A stretch of 64,000 nucleotides of DNA, from contig JAEZCN010000160.1 of the NCBI GenBank assembly GCA_023433515.1, positions 52,492 to 116,491 on the forward strand. The letters run 5' to 3'. The DNA is from Pseudomonadota bacterium (GTDB lineage: Bacteria > Pseudomonadota > Gammaproteobacteria > Steroidobacterales > Steroidobacteraceae). This document shows, piece after piece, positions 8,259-16,786 of this stretch. Made by a program: the position numbers and the translations under genes. Below the pieces are notes generated by a model. That model had not been told where the DNA came from. It saw only the letters and a list, made by a program, of their open reading frames with translations, and did not search any database. Within the stretch, counting starts at the first letter, position 1, and each line of letters opens with the position of its first letter.

Positions 8259-8646
8259 AAACAAATCGCTGCCAGGGCCCGTTCGGCCGTGGGCGCCAAT
8301 CCCGGGTAGAAACCACCCCATTTATGTACAAGTGGTACGGTTCTTACCCAACCGGACTTGCAGTGAGGAGACGTAAAGGAGACAAGCCCGATCAAGAAAT
8401 CCCAAGCTGTTGAAAGCTGGCGCGATTCAAAGATTGTCCGTCCAGTCCATCATCGGGGCGACCGAGATGCGGCGATCGAGATTGGTTTCTGACGGGCTGT
8501 TCACAGGTGGCGCACTCCACCACAGCGTCACCTGCCCCGCAAACGCTCCGCGCGAGAATCCTGATTCCCGACATCGGGCACCGAGCCCTCGCGAACACGG
8601 CCGGGGATCGGCGCCTCACCGGCGTCGACTACAATGTCCCCCGCTC
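8259..8646. other. Intergenic region, probable right edge of accessory segment
   Basis: 388 bases without a convincing gene. Short open frames on both strands lack start signals or recognisable sequence. No tRNA, direct repeat or inverted repeat of clear size is visible. It separates the AbiE cassette from the core-like pseudouridine synthase gene, so an element boundary may lie here, but I cannot identify an attachment site. Confidence 0.4.
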
Positions 8647-9408
8647 ATGACACGCCCTCCTCCCTCTTCGGAATCCCCTGAACGCCCGCGCCTCTCCAAG
8701 CGCATGGGCGAGCTCGGCCTGTGCTCGCGGCGCGAGGCCGAACGCTGGATCACGAACGGCTGGGTAAAAGTGGATGGCCAGGTCGTCGACCAGCTCGGCA
8801 CGCGCGTGTCGCCCGACGCGAAGATCGAAGTAGATAGAGCCGCGCGCGAACACCAGAGCGAACAGGTGACGATCCTGCTGCACAAGCCGGTGGGCTACGT
8901 CTCGGGCCAGGCCGAAGACGGCTACGAAACCGCGATCGTGCTGATCCGCCCGGAGAACCGCTGGCCCGCGGATCCCTCGCCCATCCAGTTCAAGCCGGAC
9001 CACCTGCGCGGGCTCGCGCCCGCGGGCCGGCTCGACATCGACTCCACGGGGCTGCTCGTGCTCACGCAGGACGGACGCGTCGCGAAGCAGTTGATCGGCG
9101 AGGACTCCTCCGTCGAGAAGGAATACCTCGTGCGCGTCGAAGGCACGCTCACGCCCGACGGCATGCAGCGCCTGCGGCATGGCCTCACGCTCGATGGCGT
9201 GAAACTCAAGCCCGCGATCGTGTCCTGGCAGAACGAACACCAGCTCCGCTTCGTGCTGCGCCAGGGCCGCAAGCGCCAGATCCGCCGCATGTGCGAACTG
9301 GTGGGCCTGTTCGTCACCGGGCTCAAGCGCGTGCGCAGCGGCAATGTTCCGCTGGGCGGATTGCCGCTCGGCAAGTGGCGTTACCTGCGGCCGGACGAGA
9401 AGTTCTGA
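8647..9408 (+). CDS. Pseudouridine synthase, RluF-like
   Basis: A 253-residue RsuA/RluB/E/F-family enzyme. An N-terminal S4 RNA-binding domain (residues about 15-65: [20 protein letters not shown], then [10 protein letters not shown]) precedes the catalytic domain. The catalytic Asp sits in [13 protein letters not shown], and the C-terminal KR-IRRM motif ([14 protein letters not shown]) is intact. It converts a uridine of 23S rRNA to pseudouridine; the RluF branch (U2604) is the best guess from the RPENRW insert and overall likeness. The start at 8647 is chosen because the S4 domain follows directly, while the in-frame upstream extension has no such content. It converges on the methyltransferase gene. 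Confidence 0.85.
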   Translation: MTRPPPSSESPERPRLSKRMGELGLCSRREAERWITNGWVKVDGQVVDQLGTRVSPDAKIEVDRAAREHQSEQVTILLHKPVGYVSGQAEDGYETAIVLIRPENRWPADPSPIQFKPDHLRGLAPAGRLDIDSTGLLVLTQDGRVAKQLIGEDSSVEKEYLVRVEGTLTPDGMQRLRHGLTLDGVKLKPAIVSWQNEHQLRFVLRQGRKRQIRRMCELVGLFVTGLKRVRSGNVPLGGLPLGKWRYLRPDEKF

Positions 9409-9421
9409 CGACCGCGCGCCC

Positions 9422-10594
9422 TCAGCGCGGCACGAGCCGCCACAACGAAGTGATCTCCGCCGCACGCGCGACATGAAGAGGGTCTGCCTCGTCGGCGGCC
9501 CTCGGGTGCCTCGGCGCCACGTCGTTACGGCCGGCGACCTGCAACTCGGCCGACTCGAACTCCGCGAGCAACTGCTCGCGCGTGCGAAGTCCCAGACGCT
9601 CCGCCAGGTCCGAGATGATCAACCACCCTTCGCCACCGGGCTCGAGATGCTCCGGTAGTTTGGCGAGGAATCCGCGCAACATCCGGCTGTCCGGATCGTA
9701 GACGCCGCTCTCCATCGACGAACTGGGCCGCGCGGGAATCCACGGTGGATTGCAGACCACGAGCACCGCGCGCCCTTCGGGAAACAGATCCGCCTGCACG
9801 ACCTCGATGCGACCGGCGAGCCCGAGGCGCTCGACGTTCTCACGGGCACAGGCGAGCGCGCGCGGATCGAGATCGGTCGCGACCACGCGTTCGATGCCGC
9901 GCCGCGCGAGCACCGCGGACAGCACGCCCGTCCCCGTGCCGATGTCGAACGCGGTGCTCGCAGCACCACACGCGGCCGGCAGCGGCGTCATGCTCACGAG
10001 GTCCACGTATTCACGCCGGATGGGCGCGAACACACCGAAGTGCGGATGGATGCGTCCGCCCGCCTCCGGAATCTCGATGCCTTTTGCGCGCCACTCGTGC
10101 GCCGCGATCGCGCCGAGCAACGCGCGCAGCGGTGTGACCGATGAAGTCGTCGCCGGACCGAACGCGTCGACACAGGCCCGTCGTATATCCGGCGCGCGCC
10201 GCAGCGGAATGGAGAAGTCGGGCTCGAGCGGGACCAGCAACGCGTTGAGCGTCCGCGCGCGTTGCGCCCTGGCCTGCCGGTACAGATGAAAGGCTTCGGC
10301 CGGATCGACTTGAGAACCCGACTCCGAACCTCGTCGACCGCGACGCGATCTCCTCTGTCGCCGATCCGCACGCTTCCCCATCGCGGTCAGCATCTGGCGC
10401 GCCTCCTGGAAATCGCCGCGCCACAGCAGTGCCGTTCCCTGGCACGCGAGACCGTAGGCCTCGTCCGCGGTCATCTTCCCGTCGGCGACGACGACGCGCG
10501 CCGGCCGCGGCATTTCACTGAGCGAAAGCCAGCGCGCCTCGAATGCCTTGCCATCTTCTTGCCAATGTAGGGTCGGAACGGGGTCGTCGGTCAC
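9422..10594 (-). CDS. Class I SAM-dependent methyltransferase
   Basis: A 390-residue protein with a C-terminal Rossmann methyltransferase domain. The SAM-binding loop is FDIGTGTGVLSAVLA near residue 215, followed by ATDLDPRAL and the catalytic NPPW motif (VVCNPPWIPA) near residue 282. The NPPW/NPPY motif marks enzymes that methylate an exocyclic amine of a nucleobase or a glutamine amide. The N-terminal ~120 residues include an Arg-rich stretch and may bind RNA or protein; I do not recognise them. The start is uncertain: GTG at 10594 or TTG at 10618. The substrate is unknown, but rRNA or a ribosome-associated factor is plausible next to a pseudouridine synthase. Confidence 0.8.
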   Translation of the reverse strand: MTDDPVPTLHWQEDGKAFEARWLSLSEMPRPARVVVADGKMTADEAYGLACQGTALLWRGDFQEARQMLTAMGKRADRRQRRSRRGRRGSESGSQVDPAEAFHLYRQARAQRARTLNALLVPLEPDFSIPLRRAPDIRRACVDAFGPATTSSVTPLRALLGAIAAHEWRAKGIEIPEAGGRIHPHFGVFAPIRREYVDLVSMTPLPAACGAASTAFDIGTGTGVLSAVLARRGIERVVATDLDPRALACARENVERLGLAGRIEVVQADLFPEGRAVLVVCNPPWIPARPSSSMESGVYDPDSRMLRGFLAKLPEHLEPGGEGWLIISDLAERLGLRTREQLLAEFESAELQVAGRNDVAPRHPRAADEADPLHVARAAEITSLWRLVPR

Positions 10595-10648
10595 ATGAGA
10601 CGTATGGCTTATCGCCAACGTCGGCGCAATAGTTGGAAGCTCCCCGGC

Positions 10649-10834
10649 ATGAACTTGGAGGTCAATGGCTTCTGGGGCCTGCTCGTCCTGATCGCGGACA
10701 TCTGGGCCATCGTCAACATCTTCTCGAGCACCGCGTCCACCGGCCGAAAGGTGCTGTGGACCGTGCTGGTGGTCCTGCTGCCCGTGCTCGGATTCATCAT
10801 CTGGCTGCTGCTCGGGCCCAAGAAGGCGAAGTAG
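10649..10834 (+). CDS. PLDc_N-type small membrane protein
   Basis: A 61-residue protein starting at ATG 10649 (MNLEVNGFWGLLVLIADIWA). Two hydrophobic helices flank a short polar loop with TASTGRKVLW, ending LLGPKKAK. This is the phospholipase-D N-terminal (PLDc_N) two-helix module: a first helix with DxWAI, then a GRKxLWxLxVxLLPxxG second helix, and a basic tail. It occurs alone in many bacteria as an inner-membrane miniprotein of unknown role. It is divergent to the methyltransferase gene. Confidence 0.8.
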   Translation: MNLEVNGFWGLLVLIADIWAIVNIFSSTASTGRKVLWTVLVVLLPVLGFIIWLLLGPKKAK

Positions 10835-10870
10835 CCCGGGAAGTAGACAGGCCCGGAACAGCTCTGGAAG

Positions 10871-11068
10871 TCAGTCGAAGGAGGAGGTTCGCGCCTTGTC
10901 CTCGACGTCCGTGTGCCGGCAGCGCGGGTCGTCCTTCCAGCGCGCGTTCGCGCGGAACGCGGCGCAACTGCACACCCACTGGGTCTCATGACCCCAGTCG
11001 AGCAGTCCGATTTCGTATCCGTCCGCGGTGCGGCGCACGTCCACCGCGCCGATGGCTCGCAGGTTCAT
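10871..11068 (-). CDS. Small SWIM-like zinc-finger protein
   Basis: A 65-residue protein. Its second half carries C-S-C-A-A-F and, 14 residues after the second Cys, C-R-H, the CxCx(n)CxH spacing of SWIM zinc fingers. The first half (MNLRAIGAVDVRRTADGYEI) could form a short beta-hairpin. A protein this small would be little more than the finger. SWIM modules bind DNA or protein. No neighbour gives a function. The start is a plain ATG; coding is inferred from the motif and the codon pattern. Confidence 0.5.
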   Translation of the reverse strand: MNLRAIGAVDVRRTADGYEIGLLDWGHETQWVCSCAAFRANARWKDDPRCRHTDVEDKARTSSFD

Positions 11069-11139
11069 GACCGCAACTTACGCGGCCAAGCCTCGGGAAA
11101 ACTTGTCGCAGTCGGCGTTTCACGCGACGCGGCAATTCC

Positions 11140-11721
11140 CTAGTCGTTACACAAGAGTTCCATCTTGCGGACCGCGAGATCCGCGGCTTCCTGCGTCGTC
11201 GCGTCCGCCAGCTCCTGCTTGGCGGCGTCGCATTTCAGGGCTTCCTGCCGCAGATCGCCATCGACCGCGCGCACGGCCGACGCGTACGAAGGCTCGCAGT
11301 GGCCCGCCGAAACGCGCCGGATGTTGGCCCGCTGACCGACACGTTCGATCGCGACGCAGTCTCCGACCTTGATCTCGCGCTGGTCGGTGACGACGCGCGT
11401 CGTCGAGCCACTCGGCATCTGCACCGTGTACGCCCAGCCCGTGCGGTCTCCGCCCGCCGCGGCGCCCGCGGCGGTGCCGACCGCGGCACCGGCGATCGCC
11501 GTGCCCATCCGGTTGCGGTTGTTGCCGGCCATCAGACCAACCGTCCCGCCGATCAGCGCGCCCTGCGCCGCCGTCGAATCGAGCTGCACCTGCTCGGCAT
11601 TGCGAACGACGCCGAAGTCGACCGTCGCGCTCTGGCCGACACGGTGAGTGGTGGTCTCGCATCCCGCGGCGATCATCGCGGCCAGGACGATCAGTGGAAC
11701 AACGGCGTTTCTCTGGTTCAT
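11140..11721 (-). CDS. Glycine-zipper lipoprotein
   Basis: A 193-residue outer-membrane-type lipoprotein with signal MNQRNAVVPLIVLAAMIAAGC (Cys21). Residues about 50-95 hold a glycine-zipper 2TM domain: ALIGGTVGLMAGNN, then GTAIAGAAVGTAAGAAAGG. The C-terminal part has Cys residues (VGDCVAIERVG, GHCEPS, LKCDAAK, LLCND) that could form disulfides. It resembles SlyB/Rick-17kDa-type lipoproteins in the zipper only. The longer open frame upstream is the shadow of the BASS gene; the ATG at 11721 with its signal peptide is the evident start. It is separated from the BASS gene by 92 bases on the same strand. Confidence 0.85.
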   Translation of the reverse strand: MNQRNAVVPLIVLAAMIAAGCETTTHRVGQSATVDFGVVRNAEQVQLDSTAAQGALIGGTVGLMAGNNRNRMGTAIAGAAVGTAAGAAAGGDRTGWAYTVQMPSGSTTRVVTDQREIKVGDCVAIERVGQRANIRRVSAGHCEPSYASAVRAVDGDLRQEALKCDAAKQELADATTQEAADLAVRKMELLCND

Positions 11722-11813
11722 GAGGACCTCGCTCTGGGGGCGATTCTCCGCGCGGCGAATGTGGTGACGATGAGACCAAGGGGCGTCGCCGAGCGCCCTA
11801 CATCGATGCACAC

Positions 11814-12716
11814 TCAACCATGGAGGCCCGTCGTCGGCGTACCCGCGCCTGCGTCCGTGTGCGGAGTGGCGCGCCGCTTCCTGCGCCACCTCTTGTACGG
11901 CGCGGCAACCAGTTCGCCGACCAGCACCGCGAGCAGAACCGCGACCGGCGCCAGCGGCTGATCGGTGAGGCTCGCCACCGCGACGGCGACACCGGGATGA
12001 CGCGACATCGTGGCGAACGCGAGCACCGTGCGGTCGTCTTCGTCCGGTCCGCCCAGCCAGTGACCCACCGCGAGACCGACGAGCGTGATGATCGCGATGG
12101 CCGTCAGCGTGCCCTCGCGCAGCACCGATTCCATGAGAGGCCACGCGCCCGCGATGAGCGCGATCGCGCAAGCCAGCAGCACCAGCCCACTCACTTTCTG
12201 CATCGCCGGAATCCATCGCCGCGCCGAGGGTCGCCAGCGTCCGATCGCAAGACCGATGCCCAGCGGCACGAGCACGGAACCGACGACGACCTTCGCCACC
12301 GCGAGCGGGCTGATGTGCACGGCCTCGCCTTCCCCGAACAACGCCTGGATCAGCTCTACCGCCAGCGGCGTGAGCAACACCGACAATACGGTGCTCGCGA
12401 AGAACAGCCCGCGCGCAAAGGAAACGTGGCCGGGCGCGACCAGCGGCAGCATCGACTGCGAAAAGAGTGCCGCGACCGGCGCGACCGACAGGGTGGTCAG
12501 CGCGACGATCACGGCCGGATGCAGCGAAAACATCTTGCAGACCAGGACCGCGACGAGCGGCGCGAGGATCATCATCGCGAGCAGCGAACGCCCGAGCCGC
12601 GCGGGCTTGTTCAGCAGGTATTTCAGATCCTCGGGTTCCACCCTCATGCCCACGGTCAGCACCTGCATGAAGATGCTGAGCGTGATGCCGAGGACGATGA
12701 GTGACGACAGGTCCAT
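11814..12716 (-). CDS. BASS-family (bile acid:sodium symporter-like) transporter
   Basis: A 300-residue inner-membrane protein with about nine hydrophobic helices. Family features are LSVAPVAALFSQ in the middle (the crossover region) and MSRHPGVAVAV near the C-terminus. BASS proteins couple sodium to uptake of organic anions; the substrate is unknown here. The C-terminal tail is basic (YKRWRRKRR). It is the last gene of the mscS-GH3-BASS run: the GH3 stop lies 12 bases upstream, and GGAG precedes this ATG. A paralogue lies at 27368-28255 and shares the GGPxxDDRTVLA motif and the RHPGVA motif. Confidence 0.8.
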   Translation of the reverse strand: MDLSSLIVLGITLSIFMQVLTVGMRVEPEDLKYLLNKPARLGRSLLAMMILAPLVAVLVCKMFSLHPAVIVALTTLSVAPVAALFSQSMLPLVAPGHVSFARGLFFASTVLSVLLTPLAVELIQALFGEGEAVHISPLAVAKVVVGSVLVPLGIGLAIGRWRPSARRWIPAMQKVSGLVLLACAIALIAGAWPLMESVLREGTLTAIAIITLVGLAVGHWLGGPDEDDRTVLAFATMSRHPGVAVAVASLTDQPLAPVAVLLAVLVGELVAAPYKRWRRKRRATPHTDAGAGTPTTGLHG

Positions 12717-12728
12717 GCCGGAGCTCCG

Positions 12729-14975
12729 CTACGCGCCGAAACGGCGCGCAACCAGTCTGGTGCCGCCCTTCAACACCAGCTCGGTCGCGGACTTGCCGAC
12801 GGCCACCTGGTGCGTTCCCTCGGAAATGGTCCAACTACCGCCCTTCCCGTCGAAGCGCGCAAGCAGCCGCGGATCGGCTTCGATCCTCACGCGCCGCGAC
12901 TCCCCGGGCTCGAGCTCGACGCGCTCGAAGCCGAGCAGGCGCATGCGCCGGTCTCCCGCCGCCTCCGTCAGGTAGAGCTGCGGCACGTCGGCGCCGGCGC
13001 GCTGACCCGTGTTCTTCACGTTGAAACTCGCGGTGACGGTTTCGCCACCCTCGACTTTCAAGTCGTCATACGAAAACGTCGTGTAGCTCAGTCCATGACC
13101 GAACGCATACATCGGTTGCAGGTTCTTGCGTGCGAACCAGCGATAGCCGATCTCGGAGCCTTCGTTGTATTCGATCGTGACGGCGGTGCCCCAGGGCGTG
13201 CCGAGCCCGGGTAGTTCGGGCCGCGGCGTCTGATCGAGGCTTTGCGGGAACGTCACCGGCAGCCGGCCCGATGGATTCACCTGGCCGCTCAGGATCTCGG
13301 CGATGGCCGTCGCACCGGCCTGTCCCGGATACCACGCCTGCACGATCGCCTTCACTTTCTCGCGCCATGGCATGGATGCGGGATTGCCGGTCTCGAGCAC
13401 GACGATGGTGTTCGGATTCGCCGTCGCGACCGCGTCGATCACCGCGTCCTGGCCCCACGGCAGCGACAGGTCGACGCTGTCGAATCCTTCACCTTCTACG
13501 CGGATGCCGAATGCAATCACGACGTCCGAGCGTTTCGCGGTGAGCGCCGCTTCCGCCGGCGTATAGCCGGGATCGAAGTCGAACTGCGCCTTCGGGAATG
13601 CCTTCTTCAGTTCGTCGAGCGGAGATGGCGGGAACAGGAAGAGATTGCGATGTTTTCCCATCACGCCCGCGCCACCGATCTTGATGACACCGGCGAATCC
13701 GCCGACCGGCGCAACCGCGCCAGAGCCCGTCCCGCTGATCACTCCCTGCTGCGCGAATCCGCCGATCACCGCGATCTTGAGCGGCTTGTCGGTCTCGAGC
13801 GGCAGGGCCGCTTCGTTCTTGAGCAGCACGATGCCCTGGCGCGCGCCTTCGAGCGCGATCGCAATGTGCCGGTCCCTGTCGACTTTCGGAGCCGGCCCCC
13901 ACTTGTCCGCGCCGACGGCGAACAGCGAGCGCAGGATCCGGCGCACCATGTCCGACAGGCGCTCCTTGGGTAGTTTGCCCTTCGCGTATGCATCCCTGAG
14001 CTCGTCGGTAAAGGGTTCCTTGCCCCACAGCAGCCGATCGGCCTGGACGCCAGACTCCTGGTCCAGTCCCTTCAGCGCGAACTCCCATTCCGGCGTCGCG
14101 CCCCAGTCGGACATCACCCATCCCTTGTAGCCCCACGCGCCCTTGAGCACTCCGTTCAGCAGCGGATCGTTTCCGCCGGCAGGTTCGCCGTTGATCTTGT
14201 TGTACCCGCTCATGATCGAGCCCGGCTGCGAACGTTCGATCGCGATCTGGAAAGTCAGCAGGTCCGACTCGCGATGCGCGTCGGGGTCGATGATCGCGTC
14301 GAGCCAGTGCCGGTTGGTCTCATTGCAGTTGAGCGTGTAGTGCTTGAGCGTCGAAACGACGCCCTGGCTCTGGATGCCGTTGACCTGCTCCGCGGCGAGC
14401 ACCGCGCTCACGTACGGATCTTCGGAGAAATATTCGAAGTTGCGGCCATTGCGCGGATCGCGCGCCAGGTTGCAGCCGCCGGCGAGTTGCACGTTGAAGC
14501 CGCGAATGCGCGCCTCGCGTCCGATCGCTTCGCCACCCTCTCTCACCAGCTTCGGATTGAAGCTGGACCCGAGCGCGATCAAGGAAGGAAACGCGGTCGC
14601 GCCCTCGTCGTCCGGCCGGTAACCGGGATTCGTGATGCCCATGCTCGCGTCCGAACTTTGAATCGCGGGAACATCGAGCCTCGGGATACCGGGCGTGTAG
14701 CCCGCGCTCATGTTCGTCAAGTCTTCGGGAAGGCGCGGATCGCGCGGGCCAACCGCGCTGCCCGGTATGTCCCCCAACAGGCTGGTGATGAGCGAGAAAC
14801 GCTCGTCGTCCGTCATTTGCTGCTCGACCTCGAGCGCGCGGGCGTCGGCTTCGTCGAGCGGCTTCGAACTCAGCGTGCGCGCCGTCAGCACGTTCTCGGA
14901 CTCGCGGCGGCTCGATCCGGGCGGAACTTTCGCACCTCGAGTGGAATCGGTGCCGGGAATCTGCGGTGTGGACAT
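12729..14975 (-). CDS. Glycoside hydrolase family 3 beta-glucosidase-type enzyme
   Basis: A 748-residue GH3 enzyme. The (beta/alpha)8 domain includes LKHYTLNCNETNRHW (substrate-binding K-H) and the nucleophile Asp in VMSDWGA near residue 290. The alpha/beta sandwich domain follows, with AVIGGFAQQG and GEGFDSVDLSLP, and then a C-terminal FnIII-like domain (FNVKNTGQRAGADVPQLYL). It would cleave beta-glucosides or related beta-linked sugars. There is no signal peptide: the N-terminus is a long polar leader, so it is predicted cytosolic unless the start is wrong. A GGAGGA site precedes the ATG. It is sandwiched between mscS (18 bases upstream) and a BASS transporter (12 bases downstream), a tight operon. 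Confidence 0.9.
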   Translation of the reverse strand: MSTPQIPGTDSTRGAKVPPGSSRRESENVLTARTLSSKPLDEADARALEVEQQMTDDERFSLITSLLGDIPGSAVGPRDPRLPEDLTNMSAGYTPGIPRLDVPAIQSSDASMGITNPGYRPDDEGATAFPSLIALGSSFNPKLVREGGEAIGREARIRGFNVQLAGGCNLARDPRNGRNFEYFSEDPYVSAVLAAEQVNGIQSQGVVSTLKHYTLNCNETNRHWLDAIIDPDAHRESDLLTFQIAIERSQPGSIMSGYNKINGEPAGGNDPLLNGVLKGAWGYKGWVMSDWGATPEWEFALKGLDQESGVQADRLLWGKEPFTDELRDAYAKGKLPKERLSDMVRRILRSLFAVGADKWGPAPKVDRDRHIAIALEGARQGIVLLKNEAALPLETDKPLKIAVIGGFAQQGVISGTGSGAVAPVGGFAGVIKIGGAGVMGKHRNLFLFPPSPLDELKKAFPKAQFDFDPGYTPAEAALTAKRSDVVIAFGIRVEGEGFDSVDLSLPWGQDAVIDAVATANPNTIVVLETGNPASMPWREKVKAIVQAWYPGQAGATAIAEILSGQVNPSGRLPVTFPQSLDQTPRPELPGLGTPWGTAVTIEYNEGSEIGYRWFARKNLQPMYAFGHGLSYTTFSYDDLKVEGGETVTASFNVKNTGQRAGADVPQLYLTEAAGDRRMRLLGFERVELEPGESRRVRIEADPRLLARFDGKGGSWTISEGTHQVAVGKSATELVLKGGTRLVARRFGA

Positions 14976-14993
14976 GGCGGCTTCCTCCGTGAG

Positions 14994-16622
14994 TCATGAA
15001 TGCGTGGCGCCGGCGAGCGACTTCGCGCTCGCGGGCCTCAGCTCCTTGCGGATCGCGGGCGCGACCGGGTCGTCGTTTTCGACGCGGATGTGACGCACCG
15101 GCGCGAGCGCACTGCCGGCGGCCTCCACGATCGTCGCGATCTCGAGCAGCAGCTCTTCGCGTACCGCGAGGAAATCCGGGACGTCGGTAGTCAGTACGTA
15201 CGCGAACAACTCGAGCTCGATCGCCTCGGCGCCGAATTCGACCAGCCGGATCCGCGCGCTCGACGACTCGATCCGCGAATGCCGGTCGAGCAGCGCGCGC
15301 ACGCCGCCGAGGATGCGATTCAACTGTTCGACGCTGGTGCCATAACGCAGGCGCAGCGTGTTGTGCGCGAGGATCTTCTCGCGCGCCGTGTGGTTCTCGA
15401 TGCCGGATTCGGCCAGCACGCTGGCCGGCACCGACACGATCGAGTTCTCGAGCGTGCGCAGCCGTACCGAGCGCAGCGTGATCTCCTCAATCCACCCGAG
15501 CCGGTTGGAAATCGTGCACAGGTCGCCGATCGCGATCGCCTTGTCGCCGAGCAGGAAGATACCGCCCAGCAGATTCTCGACCGACTTGCGCGCGCCCAGG
15601 GCGAGCGCGATGCCCACGACGCCGAACGCCGCGAGCGCGGTCTTCGAATCGACACCCACGACGAGCAGCACCGCAACGACGGCCGCGACCACGACGAGCG
15701 CCTTGAGCGCGCGTTCGCCGAGCTGCATGAGCGATTGCGTACGGGTGCGGTCGCGGCCGACCACCAGGCCGCGGGCGCGCGCGAAGAGGATCTCCATGAT
15801 CCGCCGGATCAACCAGGCCAGCGCGATGACGAGCGCCACGAGTGCGACGCGCGCGACGGCGATCCGGAACGTCAGCGGCAGACCGAGCGATGGCAGCGAC
15901 ATCAGGTGAATGCCCAGCGCGACGACGAGCGTGACCGGCCAGCGCAGCCGGTCGTATCCCGCCGCGAGGTGCTCGCGCTTCGCGGGATCGGTCAAGACGC
16001 GGCGCGCGATCGACATGACCATCCTGCCGGCGAGCGCCAGCAGCAGGATTGGCAACAGCACGGATGCGAAAAGCGCGATCCAGTGCGCGTACGAGACCCC
16101 CACCAGTTCGCCGCGCACCAGCGCCTGCGGCATGAAACGTTCCACCGCGGACTCGCCGATCGCGTCGCGCATCGTGGAGAGTTGCGCGAGCGTCTCGGAA
16201 GACACCAGCCAGATGCGGCCGAACCGCGGATCGTCGGTGCGCACGAGGATGAGCGGCCCGACGCGTTCGCGGTCGATCGGCAGGCCATCGTTCAGCACGC
16301 CGTCGGCAGCGTCGCTCACGGTCGACAACGCGTCGTGGAAAGACCGGTCGATCACGACCTTGAGGTCGCGCGACAGTGCTTCGCGATCGGCTCCATCCGC
16401 AACGGGTTGCAGATAACGCGCGGCCGCGACGAAATCGCCGCGATCGGCGGCGCGCGAGAATGCGACGATCGCGTCCCTTGGGGTCGCGCGACCCAATGGG
16501 TCGTCGGCGCCATGCGCCGCGACGTCCTGCGCGTGAACTGGCAGGGCGAACGCGGCGAGCGCCAGTGTTGCCGCGGCGGCTCGAAGTCGCCCGGTCGACG
16601 TCGTTTGCCCACCCGTGCGCAT
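14994..16622 (-). CDS. Mechanosensitive ion channel of the MscS family with signal peptide
   Basis: A 542-residue membrane protein. An N-terminal secretion signal (LALAAFALPVHA) and a periplasmic domain of about 150 residues precede several transmembrane helices. The MscS pore and beta domain follow: LAAFGVVGIALALGARKSVENLLGGIFLLGDK, shown here only by its key features (G- and A-rich pore helix, then the EN-LLGGI turn), and IGDLCTISNRLGWIEEITL. Such channels open on osmotic downshock. I start at ATG 16622; a TTG 21 bases further up is the alternative. It leads the mscS-GH3-BASS operon. A TAGGTCCTA sequence lies 46 bases upstream. Confidence 0.88.
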   Translation of the reverse strand: MRTGGQTTSTGRLRAAAATLALAAFALPVHAQDVAAHGADDPLGRATPRDAIVAFSRAADRGDFVAAARYLQPVADGADREALSRDLKVVIDRSFHDALSTVSDAADGVLNDGLPIDRERVGPLILVRTDDPRFGRIWLVSSETLAQLSTMRDAIGESAVERFMPQALVRGELVGVSYAHWIALFASVLLPILLLALAGRMVMSIARRVLTDPAKREHLAAGYDRLRWPVTLVVALGIHLMSLPSLGLPLTFRIAVARVALVALVIALAWLIRRIMEILFARARGLVVGRDRTRTQSLMQLGERALKALVVVAAVVAVLLVVGVDSKTALAAFGVVGIALALGARKSVENLLGGIFLLGDKAIAIGDLCTISNRLGWIEEITLRSVRLRTLENSIVSVPASVLAESGIENHTAREKILAHNTLRLRYGTSVEQLNRILGGVRALLDRHSRIESSSARIRLVEFGAEAIELELFAYVLTTDVPDFLAVREELLLEIATIVEAAGSALAPVRHIRVENDDPVAPAIRKELRPASAKSLAGATHS

Positions 16623-16721
16623 TGCCGTGGAATTGAAATCCAATCGGCGCGGAAAGGGACTACTAGATAGGTCCTATTGACGGCCCGCGCGGTCGGCCGC
16701 GCAGTTGCGCGCACCCGACCG

Positions 16722-16739
16722 CGGACGCTTCGGCGTCCG
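16722..16739 (-). terminator. Perfect 7-bp hairpin downstream of the HdeD gene
   Basis: CGGACGC (16722-16728), a four-base loop (TTCG on the plus strand) and GCGTCCG (16733-16739) form a perfect stem. It lies about 50 bases downstream of the HdeD-like gene stop on the minus strand and upstream of mscS, where a terminator would separate the two. No T-run follows, so it may be a weak terminator or an mRNA-stabilising hairpin. Confidence 0.45.
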
Positions 16740-16786
16740 TGGTGCAGCACGTCGCACGCGCCGGCTTCGGTCTCCTTGACGACCTG

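Noticed and set aside
11140..12834. One long minus-strand frame of more than 560 codons
   Set aside because: It is the shadow of the BASS gene in another frame joined to the real lipoprotein gene; the signal peptide at 11721 marks the true start.
15000..16670. Long plus-strand frame opposite mscS
   Set aside because: The product is dominated by Arg, Asp and Gln, typical of the antisense of a GC-rich membrane-protein gene.
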